Shown here one piece after another: positions 1 through 9,800 of a stretch of 20,982 nucleotides of DNA. The notes below the pieces were generated by a model. It did no database searches and had not been told where the DNA came from. It worked only from the letters and a program-made list of their open reading frames with translations. Positions within the stretch are counted from its first letter, which is position 1; each line of letters starts with the position of its first letter. The position numbers were made by a program, and so were the translations under genes. The DNA is from a virus: the IMG/VR virus record IMGVR_UViG_3300028394_000360, positions 1-20,982 of that record; one strand, written 5' to 3'.

Positions 1-2797
1 CGAGTTCTGCCTGAGTAATCGCAGCGTCGGCATCAACTTGCTGAGACCCACCCTGTTCGATACCCGTAGCGATGCAGTCCAGCATCTGGGGAGTGCGAAC
101 AAAGAATACGCAGTTTCCGCAACGGCTAGTCTGTGCTTCTTCTACAGTGGTATTCCACTTGTCTGCTTTATCCTGCCAAAACTCGTCGTTTGGCTCTTTG
201 GGGTTGAGGGGGCCGTAGCCGACGTTGTCAATAGCGTTCTGACGGTTCTTGAGGTTCAATTCAATGTTCTGCGTGGCAGGAGGACACGTTTCCCCGTCAA
301 CCGCTGCAGTGAGGGGCATGTCTTCGAGAAGAAGGTCAGTCTCAGGGCTATATCCGAGGTCAATGGTGGTGCGACCAGCAATGAAGTTCACCTTGTCAAT
401 AGCGTCTTGGCGACGAGCGCTAAGAACCATCATGGTATTGATTTCTTCAGAGTTGCGGAGAACATCGGTGCTGTACACACGACCGTCAGGCTCTTGATAC
501 GAGAGTTCACGGTTACGCTTATCTCCGGGCCAGAAGCCGTCCATCTCCTTGTGACGGAGAGCACAGTACCCCTTAGCACGCGGGCCAAGGTACTTCTTGA
601 GGTTACGGACACAGCGGGTCCAGTCGCCAGGAGTATTCCAGCGAATCTTTAGTCCACCCTTGCCAACAGTCCAGTATTTGCGAAGTTCTTCAGCGTTACC
701 ACGGTTACGGTCAAGACCGCCCGCTGCAACGAGAGCCAAGAAGTCATACTTCTCACCGATGAGAACGGCAACTGCAAGGTCGAGGCTATACGCCGAAGCG
801 GCTACAGTCTTGACATCTTCTTCGCGTCCTTCAGGAGCCTGTGCAGTATCGACCTGATTGAGAACATCGTTGAGAACGGTCTCATCGAGGGGGACAACGG
901 GGGGAGGAGTAGCCGAGTTAAGGTCTGCGAGAGTACGCACATCCTTGACCCACTTGCCTGCCTCGCGAGTCCACACCATTGGTTCGTTCGACTTTGTGTT
1001 CTCGGGAACGAGAACCGACAACTGCATGACAGCGCGAGGGTCATCAGGCGAAACGATAGCCATGTAGATGGGCTGAACGTCCGTAGTCTCGGGAGTAATT
1101 TCAACAGCAAGGTCCTTGCCCGCTGCTGCGAGAATGGGTCGGTACCAGATGGAGTTGGAGACGCCAGTATTCTTGTCCTTCTTTTTCAGCCAGTTCTTGA
1201 GAAGTGGGTGCTTGTAGGCGTCGAGTGTAAGTTCCTTACCAACTGAGTCTTCAAGTGCCTCGCCATACGCACCCTTGTTCGTCGGGTCAAAGGTAGGGTT
1301 CTCGACTCCACCAGCGTTTGGGAGTGGCTCGCGGTACAGAGCACGCTGTGACGAAACCCACGAGGGCCAGTCAGCAAGCATGTTGTGGAGGTCGGCGGGG
1401 GTAAGTGCGGGAAGAGTTCCAGGAAGTTGAGCGACAGGTCGCCCCATCGGAGTACGGGGCTGACCAAGAATTCCAGAGAGGTCAAGCGGGTTGTACGTGT
1501 CTGGGAGAGGAGCAGGAGTAGTCGGGTAGACATTTTGGTTAGGTGTATCTACCTGTCGTCCAGCAACCGTAACCGTACTTCCGCTATCAAGTTTGACATT
1601 GACAGTCCCCGAAGCGCGGTCAGTGCTTGTGATAGTTCCCTGCTTGGAGTTATCTCCGCCGACAGCAACGCGAGCGCCAGCCTTAGCGAACTGCCCAGAA
1701 GCATTACGGACCTGCGTAGTAGCAGCCTTTGAACGCTCTTCGGGAGTGTACTCGGCGTTAGCCTTAGTGGTGTCTCCAGCAGCAGTCATCGCAAGGTTGA
1801 CAATGTTCCAGTCAATCTCGGGGAGAGCATCCATAGCCATACGGGCTTCTTCTTCTCCGTCATCGAGGTCTTCGACAGAGACAGTACGGAACGGGTCCTC
1901 TTGGAAGAGGGCAGCAATGGTAATTGCAGACTCTGGGTCAATAGTGACGTGAGTCTTTTCTACGGTGTCATCTGCTCCGTCGAGTTCAGCATCACGAGTC
2001 CAGATATCTTCGTGCATACTGCCGAGGTCATCCCACGAGCCGTTATCCCACACGTAGACGTTTCCGTCATCATCAATTTTGTAGAGACGGTCAATTCCCG
2101 AACCATCCATACGAACACGGGCAATGAAGTCAGGGGCATAAACATCGTCACGACCGAAGTCGTTGATATCGCCGACATACTGGTCGTTGTATGCCTGTGC
2201 GTCAGGAATAGCCTCGTATGTGGGAAGTGTATAACCGTCAGCAGTAATCGCCTTCTTGTTCTCGGACTCAACAATGGCAGATGCCCAACGCTGACCAGCG
2301 TCGCCACCCCACAGAGCCCATGCGATACGACCGTTCGAGGGGAAGCCATCTTCCTTGGGGCTATAACCCTTGCCCTTTTTGTCGACTTCGTGACGAGGGA
2401 AATACTTGGCAATGTGGCGGACCTTTTCGAGGCCAATCTGTCCACCCTTAGCGAGGGTACGGGCAGTATTGAGACCGACAGGAGTTCCACCACGCTTGTG
2501 CTTTTTGCGCCATTCAAGAGCCTTCTTGGCTTCGGACTGTACGCCAGAAGGAATAGTGTACTTGCGACCAGATGACGCTATAACACCAATGTCCAACATT
2601 GAAAGAGATGCCTCAGCGAGTTCTACCGCCGAGTCAGGGACATCAACGTCGTACTCAGAAATGCTCCAAGATTGCTCAGATGACAGCACATCAACACGTC
2701 CAGTTTTGAGAACCATGTTGAGGGCGGGGTCGATAATGGCACCATTGCGCTCATTAGCGAAGAAAAGAAGGCTTCCGTTGCTTCCTACGTATTCCAC
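1..2797 (-). CDS. Large composite phage virion (head-associated) protein, 3' end cut by window edge
   Basis: An uninterrupted minus-strand frame runs from a GTG at 2797 to the window edge: at least 932 residues, C-terminus missing. The start is chosen because an in-frame TAG lies just upstream and AGG sits 6 nt before the GTG; it begins 7 nt after the preceding stop. Visible modules: residues about 130-170 carry RHEVDKKGKGY and AWALWGGDAGQRWA, a motif pair I know from phage head/prohead proteins; about 360-420 has a GQFAKAG segment followed by a KOW/SH3-like strand-rich stretch (GARVAVGG...GTITS); about 690-760 carries LDRNRGNAEELRKYW, then RCVRNLKKYLGPRAKGYC and FWPGD, a module I recall from actinobacteriophage capsid-region proteins; about 895-910 begins a Cys cluster (CGNCVFF...MLDC), resembling HiPIP-like Cys modules of phage proteins. 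Module identities rest on recalled similarity. A structural or internal virion role is inferred from position and modules; the exact role is unknown. Confidence 0.8.
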   Translation of the reverse strand, partial: MEYVGSNGSLLFFANERNGAIIDPALNMVLKTGRVDVLSSEQSWSISEYDVDVPDSAVELAEASLSMLDIGVIASSGRKYTIPSGVQSEAKKALEWRKKHKRGGTPVGLNTARTLAKGGQIGLEKVRHIAKYFPRHEVDKKGKGYSPKEDGFPSNGRIAWALWGGDAGQRWASAIVESENKKAITADGYTLPTYEAIPDAQAYNDQYVGDINDFGRDDVYAPDFIARVRMDGSGIDRLYKIDDDGNVYVWDNGSWDDLGSMHEDIWTRDAELDGADDTVEKTHVTIDPESAITIAALFQEDPFRTVSVEDLDDGEEEARMAMDALPEIDWNIVNLAMTAAGDTTKANAEYTPEERSKAATTQVRNASGQFAKAGARVAVGGDNSKQGTITSTDRASGTVNVKLDSGSTVTVAGRQVDTPNQNVYPTTPAPLPDTYNPLDLSGILGQPRTPMGRPVAQLPGTLPALTPADLHNMLADWPSWVSSQRALYREPLPNAGGVENPTFDPTNKGAYGEALEDSVGKELTLDAYKHPLLKNWLKKKDKNTGVSNSIWYRPILAAAGKDLAVEITPETTDVQPIYMAIVSPDDPRAVMQLSVLVPENTKSNEPMVWTREAGKWVKDVRTLADLNSATPPPVVPLDETVLNDVLNQVDTAQAPEGREEDVKTVAASAYSLDLAVAVLIGEKYDFLALVAAGGLDRNRGNAEELRKYWTVGKGGLKIRWNTPGDWTRCVRNLKKYLGPRAKGYCALRHKEMDGFWPGDKRNRELSYQEPDGRVYSTDVLRNSEEINTMMVLSARRQDAIDKVNFIAGRTTIDLGYSPETDLLLEDMPLTAAVDGETCPPATQNIELNLKNRQNAIDNVGYGPLNPKEPNDEFWQDKADKWNTTVEEAQTSRCGNCVFFVRTPQMLDCIATGIEQGGSQQVDADAAITQAEL

Positions 2798-2804
2798 GAT
2801 GCGC

Positions 2805-3425
2805 CTACTCTACGGGAGTTACGTAGTCGGAAATTTCCTCGGCAGTGAGGGGAGCAGCGTCAAACTTTGCAACAAGTTCTTCTGCAGTCTCGGCATTAAC
2901 GGAGTGCGGGGTCGCCATCTCGAAAGACATGTCACCAGGAGCGACAGCAATCCACGTACCAGTAACACGCTTGTACATCCCGAAACCATTGATGTAGGAG
3001 AGACCGATAACGGTACCATCCTCACGCGTAAGCGCATACATTTCTTCGGTGCCGTCTTTGAAATAGGTAGCCATTGGCTGTTCCCTTTCTTCCTTGGTGA
3101 GGTGGTTCTCTGGACTAATCAGAGCCTTGACGGCCTGAACAGGCAACGAGATACCATATTGTGATAACTTGACCCCGTCGGTGGTGTCAATAGGGCGGAT
3201 AGTGATATCGCCCTCTTGAGTAGAAAATGACATTTTTTCTACCATAGTGCGTTCTGCAAGAATGAGAGCGTCGTATGTCAGTTCTTCTCCATCAGAAGTA
3301 ACTGCGACAATGTTGGATGTTCCGCTGGGAATATACGCATACAGAATCGGAGTATCTTCTCCGTCGACGGAGAGCATCCCAATGCTTGGGTAGACAAGGC
3401 GTCCGTCTGGGCGCTGAATCACCAT
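2805..3425 (-). CDS. Hypothetical protein of head operon, 206 aa
   Basis: No family recognised. The product is acidic and strand-rich, with no membrane segment. Residues 118-165 (MATYFKDG...GMYKRVTGTW.AVAPGD) resemble the short 'Y.K...G.W' modules found repeatedly in the 2300-aa neighbour, suggesting a related small beta domain. The start at 3425 is preceded by GGAG 4-5 nt upstream. An alternative ATG at 3074 (MATYFKDG) has a good AAAGGG site about 8 nt upstream and would give an 89-residue protein, so the 5' half may be translated separately, or two products may be made from one frame. Its stop is 7 nt before the next gene. A palindrome and a TACAAT box lie just upstream (3444-3463), so it may have its own promoter within the operon. 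Confidence 0.75.
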   Translation of the reverse strand: MVIQRPDGRLVYPSIGMLSVDGEDTPILYAYIPSGTSNIVAVTSDGEELTYDALILAERTMVEKMSFSTQEGDITIRPIDTTDGVKLSQYGISLPVQAVKALISPENHLTKEEREQPMATYFKDGTEEMYALTREDGTVIGLSYINGFGMYKRVTGTWIAVAPGDMSFEMATPHSVNAETAEELVAKFDAAPLTAEEISDYVTPVE

Positions 3426-3443
3426 GAACTCCGTTTCGTTGGC

Positions 3444-3463
3444 TAAGACCTAGTCTTATTGTA
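3444..3463 (-). promoter_or_regulatory. Palindrome and TACAAT box before the 206-aa gene
   Basis: TAAGAC-CTA-GTCTTA (3444-3458) is a perfect 6-bp inverted repeat with a 3-nt centre. TACAAT (3463-3458, minus) lies next to it; the -35 is poor (GAAACA). It could be an internal promoter/operator or a small RNA hairpin in the intercistronic gap. Confidence 0.4.
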
Positions 3464-3468
3464 TCTTA

Positions 3469-3837
3469 TTATGAAGGATTTGTTTCCGACTGGTCTGGAT
3501 TTTCATACAAGCCAATCCACTCATCTGAATCATCGTCGCCACCAAAGTTGTAGTCCAAGTCCTCTTCAAATGTTTTAGGAGGATTTTTGGCATACTGCTC
3601 ACTTGCGCGTTGATACAGGTCTGCTAGGTCCTCTGCATCCTGATAAACCGAGTCTGCAACATCTACTTCAATTCCGTCATCCGCAGAATCAACTATGGTC
3701 TCAAAAGGACCCCTATCAAAGTAGTCTTCTACAGACTGTTTGGTGGCAATTTCACCTTTTTCAGACACGATAACACTATCTCCAACCTCCGCCCAGTTGA
3801 GGCCGTAGATTAAGTATTTTGCTTTTAGGCTGACCAT
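3469..3837 (-). CDS. Hypothetical acidic protein of head operon, 122 aa
   Basis: No family recognised. The protein starts MVSLKAKYLIYGLNW and becomes very acidic towards the C-terminus (YNFGGDDDSDEW), with a helical middle (DLADLYQRASEQYAKN). I place the start at the ATG ending at 3837, two bases after the stop of the 2300-aa gene, because AGG lies 5 nt upstream. An ATG 15 nt earlier (3852) would overlap the upstream gene and has no ribosome site at normal distance. Tight coupling to the giant virion gene suggests a head-assembly accessory, possibly a chaperone or scaffold-type acidic protein, but that is inference from charge and position only. Confidence 0.72.
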   Translation of the reverse strand: MVSLKAKYLIYGLNWAEVGDSVIVSEKGEIATKQSVEDYFDRGPFETIVDSADDGIEVDVADSVYQDAEDLADLYQRASEQYAKNPPKTFEEDLDYNFGGDDDSDEWIGLYENPDQSETNPS

Positions 3838-3839
3838 GA

Positions 3840-6800
3840 TTACCTGTTCCATCCATTCTGTTGCTGAGCATTCCTAAATTCTTCATTCCTACGTCGAAGT
3901 TTCTCCATGAAGGCAAGACTTTCCTCGAGAGTTGGAATACGGCGGTCTCCATGCCAGCCAGTCTCAGCCATGATTTCTCTACCAAGAGTACCTCCACGAG
4001 TAGGATAATACTCCAATTGTCCAGGAATAGTAGCAATTTCATTTGCAGTAGGTCGGTCACTACCCCCGCGTAGCGCTCGCTGAATGAGGTTTTCAAGATA
4101 CATAGCATCCTGCATTCGACCCTCAGAAATTGCCAGCGATAGTTGATTCTTCATGTTTCGAACAATCATCGGTGGAACTACATTCTCAGTAAAATCAAAT
4201 CCAGCGTTACCCCAAGTGTAGCCACCCTCAGTGAGACCAGCACCAACATGTACGTTCTGGATTCCAAGTGCACGATAGAGGTCATACAGTGCTTCTGTAT
4301 AGTTGCTGGAGAACCCGTCACCACGGGCGCTCTTGACCAACTCCATGTACGCATTGTAGACATAAAGGTTGCCGTTCTCATCAAATCTAAACTCACGGCT
4401 AGTTGTCCCAACGGTCCTACCACTGGGGGTCACTATCTTTGCGCTAAATGACCTTTCTCCAACACGAATATCATATAGTTCGTACTTTCCAAAAGTTTTT
4501 CCTTCTAGGTGTCCTAGGATAATTTGGCGTAGTGCTGCAGTATCGCCAGAACGAATAATCTGTACAAACTGTTCAGGAGTCACGTCCGTCTGGTATGAGC
4601 CGGGCGTATAGGTAATCGAAGTTTCCGAAGTACTGTTGGGACGACGAGTTCCTTCTCGGGCAGGCGTGGCTCCCCGCTGACCAGCAGTGGGCTGGCTAGA
4701 CGGTGCAAAACGATTCACGTCATTGCCAGTGTTGACTACAGTTCCTCGACGAACTGCCTGCATAACCTGTTCATCAGTCCAGTAACTAGGAGAACCGTTA
4801 CGACTCTGCACATACCATTTGCCGTCACTATTACGAGTAAACCGTCGATAGTATCCTGCTGGCGTTGCTCCATGTAGCATTGCTCCAATAGGATATTCAC
4901 GAAGTTGACTCAGTGACGTCACCCTAGCAGGTAGAGCCGTGGTGTCTTCTGGGGGAAGAGCACTAAACGTGTTGACTTCCGAGTTTTGGAAACGGTGGAG
5001 CAGTTGCTCGTTAGTGAACTGTCGACTAGTGTTTGCCAGTTCCCACTTACCATTGCCCAGTTTCGAGAACTTTAGAGGCTCAGAGCCATCTGCCAGTTGA
5101 AGCGAGACACTGCTACCAATTGGTGCAGAGGTGATGTAGAAAGCATCAGAGATGACAGAACCTTCAGGAAGGAGTTCCCACACACGGGGGGCCTCCTCTT
5201 CACTCTGCTGTTCTGTACGAGACGTCAGTCCCAGCGAGCCAAGAGTTTCTGAAGAGTAACCAATCGACGTAAAGGAACCAGTAGTGGGGTACCACTTACC
5301 GTCATCCTTCTTCTCGTACTCAACATTAGCAAGAGTCACCTGAGTTCCAACAGGAGCACCAGAGAACCAGTCAGGGTTATTTATTTGAGTTCCAGCAGGA
5401 ACATCTACCCAACCAGCAGAAACGTCGGGGGTAATTTCAGACAACGGACTTGGAACCATTGCATCTGGGTTGCGGTCACCTTCAGCGGACACCTGTGCGC
5501 CCGGCGGGAGGACTGTAGGCGCAGCACCTCCAACATACAACTGTCCTGTCAGGACTCGGTCCCTAATCAGATTTTCAGGGAAAGCCTCCGTCGTAACCTG
5601 ACCAGAAACAACTCGTCGCCAAACTCCTTCAGAGTCTTTCTCGTATATACGACCAGAACTAGTTGACCAGATTTGAGTTCCAGTTGGGGCACTGTTCAAC
5701 CACTCTGGGTAAAGAATTTGAGTACCATTCATAGACTCAGGAACAGCGCCTCGAGGTGTTTCACGAGTAGCGGGGGCTTCTGATACAGATGGGGCTTCAG
5801 GAGTAGTTCCTACATCCTCTGAAACGGGCTGTGAAGCAACGATGTTAGCACCATCCGCGAGAGCACCAAACTCCTGCGAGGCATCAGCGTTGTTGTTACG
5901 CTCTGCTTCAACCGACGCAATGTCAGCAAGCATGGCAGCATCCTCGGCACGGTTCGGCTGGCGGTCAGGAAGAGCACGGAGTTCCTGAATGATGTCAGCA
6001 AACTCTTCGCGAGAAAGAGTCGTAGCCATTTCTGCACCAAAACCATTCAGTATATTCGTGTAGACGGCGTCACGGCGAAGTCCAGCAGGCAGTTCTCCAT
6101 TCTCATTGAGGAGTTTGCTACCAAGAAGTTCAAGCACTTCATTTACTTGAGCAGGAGTGGCTCGGTCGATGGCACCCTCGTCAAAGTATGTGGAAACTTG
6201 CACATACTCGTTAGGGCCAGCAGTAAACGTGACACGCTCCACCTTATAGGTACCATCACTCTGACGAATAGCAACAGGAACGGTATACCCGCTACTAATT
6301 GCGTTCGGAACAGCATCAGCCAGAACTGGGGCCTGAACCATGCTCGTATTGTCATTGAGCATTCCAATGAAGTCTCCGCGAACAAGTTCGTCAGGAGTTC
6401 GAATAATCGCAAAAGGACGAGCGCCAATGAGGTGCTCAGGAACAACCGTTCCATCTTCAAGAACAAGTTCCGAGTTATCGTTACGAGTAGCCTGCTGAGT
6501 GCTAGGTCGAACGGGCTCAGCGGGAATTAGAGCAGGGCTTGGGACTACTATATCTTCGGGACGTGCAACTGAAGTTCCGTAGTCAGCGCGAGGGTCTTCG
6601 TACCCGTCACGGTAGCCAATACGCTCCGAGCCGTCAGTACCATCAGCAGTCTGGATAAGGCGGTTCATACGCGACGTAGTCCACGAGGTGTCGCCATTGT
6701 TCCACTTGACCTCGACATAGTCGGAGTAGCGGTAACGACCCAGCGAGTCAACCCAACCAAGACGCTTACGGACAGTACCGCGACGACCAGTGGCGTCGTG

Positions 6801-9800
6801 CTCGACGGTATCGCCAGCATCCAGTGGAGTGCGCTGGTCAAACGAAACCCATGTGCCATAACGGTCGAGGTTGTTCTGGTTCATCATGTGGGCTTCGTAG
6901 ACATCAGCAACCTGATACATGTATGCCTTGTCGATGTTACGACCATACTTTCGGCTGATACGCTCAGCCATAATTCCCATCCACTTGTCATTCAAGCGGT
7001 ACTTAGAGATAGCACTAAGGATTGAGCGCATAACGGCATCCTCGGCTCGACGTGCCTCGTTCGTCGAGGGAGGGTTGATACCAAGCAGTGCTCGGATGTT
7101 AGCCATAGTCTGGGGGTTGTGCTGAATTTCTTTGGCGTGGACCCACTGATTAGTGTCAGGGTCCATGACATCGCGCTTCTTACGACGACGAGTAGCGTCT
7201 GCATCAAACCAGTTGACGGGGCCCTTGCCATTGAAGAACGAAGCGTGGAACTTAGCAATCTCGCGGCGGTAGTTGTTAAACGTCGCGTAAGGAGACTGGC
7301 TCATGTGTCCGACACGTGCGGACCATGACTGACCTGTAGTCAAGTTGGTTCGACGAACGTAGGTGTAGAAGTACTCGTCAGCAGTGCGAGTGACGACAAC
7401 CTCGAAGCGGTACTGAATTCCAGTAGCAGGGTCAGTGTACTCGTGGGTCTCCGTAACAACTTCGTCATCGCCACGACGCTCTCCGTTTGGAAAGAGTTCA
7501 GCCATCTTGTCGAGAATGTTGAAAGTTACACCAGCACGCTCGAGAGTACGCATAGCCTCGAGGTCTCCACCAGACACGTGCATCCACGCATCATTAGCGA
7601 TGGCCTCGTCAATGGCGATTTCTTCGTCTTGTTCACTACCAAACTGGAAGACGTGAGCACTAAAGTCGTAGCCGGGGTCCTCGTCGTGCGGGTCTCCATC
7701 ATCGATTTCTATGAGTACTTCAGGGTCGGCGTCACGAGTAATCTTACGAATAATGGCTGCGGTGGTTTTTCCCGTAGCCGCAGGGTTATTCATTTCGTAC
7801 CACTTGCCGTCTTCACGACGCTCGAAGCGCTGGACATCACCGTTCTTATCGATGAAGTAGACGTCGCGGAAGTCCTGCGAACCTTGGTTCAAAACATCGC
7901 GCCAGTCAGTACGAGGCTGAGCAGATGCCATAGCATCCTCGACGGTCAGACCAGAAGCCTCAGCAACCTGCTCGCGGGCTTGCTGGTTGCGCTCAACATT
8001 TCCATCAACGGTGTCCATGTCGTACCCATTGTCGACAAGACGCTGACGCACTTCTTGAACAGAGATGTCTACGTTAGAAGTTCCTCGGAACTCGGGCATG
8101 CCAAAGTTCCGCAAAGAGATAGTAATAGTGTCTTCACCATTGCCCGTTGCAGAAATGTACGCGAGGATAACATCAGCAATAGGGGCAGTAGAAATCCATG
8201 TATTGAGAACCTCTTGAGGAGAGGGCTGTCCAGTAGTGCCCTCCTCTTCACGGGTAATATCGGATGTTCCCTGTCGACGAGCCTGAAGAGCATCTAGATT
8301 CATAGAGCCACCGTAGACGCTATCAAGAACGCCAGCAATATAAACTTCCGTGTCAAAATTGTCAGAGTTATAGAGAGCAAGCGCCACAGAATTCAGCGGG
8401 TATGTTTCTCCGCCTAACGTGACTTCTTGCTTTCCGTTGACCGCTGCTTCGCGGATTGCTTCACGAAGTTCAGCAGTACTAAAGCCGTCAAGCGAATCAG
8501 CAAGACGAAGGTCCTCTGCCGTCGGGTTGACATAGTCAAACTCATACTCGGAAATAGTTGGAATCTCAGTTACAGGCTCGTTGGGAACCTCAGTGATTTC
8601 GGGGTTGGTGTCGACAACAGGGATATCAGCGTTGACCGAATCAACAACACTGTTGATGGCGTCTTTACGCTGTTCGAGACGAACAACGTCTGAGACGCTA
8701 CCGCTATCCATTGCACTACGAACATCGGCACTCAGGTCGGGGGCGTCATCAATGGCGGGCGGGTTACTGTCACGAAGTTCTACTGCTCGCTTAAGAACAG
8801 CCATCTCTCCGCTGTGACGAGGCTCCGCTACTCCACGGATGAACTCTGCCATCCTCCAGTACGGGTCATACCCCGAAGCAAAGCCAGTGTTCTGCGCGAG
8901 TAGGTTAGCATAGACCTCATCGTACGAAGCGCCACTATCAAACAAGGCGCGGGCAGAACCGTCCGCGTCATACTGCGAGAAAAGGCCATCAAGTTTTTCA
9001 GGATTAGCAGCATCAATGGTCTGCTGTGCATTGTATGCTCGAACGCTTGACTTCAAATTCTGAATGGCACTATTGCCATACTGGTCGCCATAGAGGCCCT
9101 CAAGAACGAAGTAGCGCAATGCTTCGGGAACGATGACACCGTCTACACTGGAAATTTCGTTAACTGCATTCTGCATTTCAGTGCCGTAGTCTTGACCGTT
9201 GTCCCCAAAGTTCTCAGGAAGTTCTCCAGTACGGAAAGCACGCTGTGCATCCTCACGCACTCGGGCGCGAAGTTCCTCTACCTTATTGGGACCACCGTTA
9301 TCAATCCACGACTGAAGACGGGTTGCTGCCTCTTCCTGCTGGCGAGCACGGTTTTCTGTTGCTAGTCGAGCCTGAGCCTCGCGGGCTTGAGTTTCCGCAA
9401 TGCCCTCGGGACTATTAGCGCGGTCCTGCTGGTCTTGGTTCTCCTGACGCATCTCTCCGTGCATCTTAAGGAGGTCGTCATAATTTTGAATATCCCGCTG
9501 GGTTGCAGCATCTTGGTCTGGGGACAACGCACCAAGTCGGTCACGAAGACTTTGAACCTCAGCCTGAACTTCATCGTTGGGGCGAGTATCTGCTAAGGCC
9601 CGTTGACCAACACGGAGACGGTTTCCCGACTGGTCAGCAATCATGGGGTAGTTGGTCCGAATGTCAGAGACGATTGCATCGAGGCTATCAGTGTTCTCTG
9701 CAACGGCAGGGGCCTCGGTTGCAGGGAGTTCAGCAACAGGGGCTTCAGGAGCCTGCTTAGGAATCTCTGCAACAGGAGTCGCAGGAGCCTCAGACTTGCT

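Noticed and set aside
38-3164. Several plus-strand open frames of 115-252 codons in the left 3 kb
   Set aside because: They are shadows of the long minus-strand virion gene, whose frame is continuous, has coherent phage modules and follows the operon direction. The plus frames have no ribosome sites or recognisable motifs.
7443-8297. 284-codon plus-strand frame inside the giant virion gene
   Set aside because: Antisense of a 2300-codon frame with clear protein features; the translation has no domain and no upstream ribosome site.
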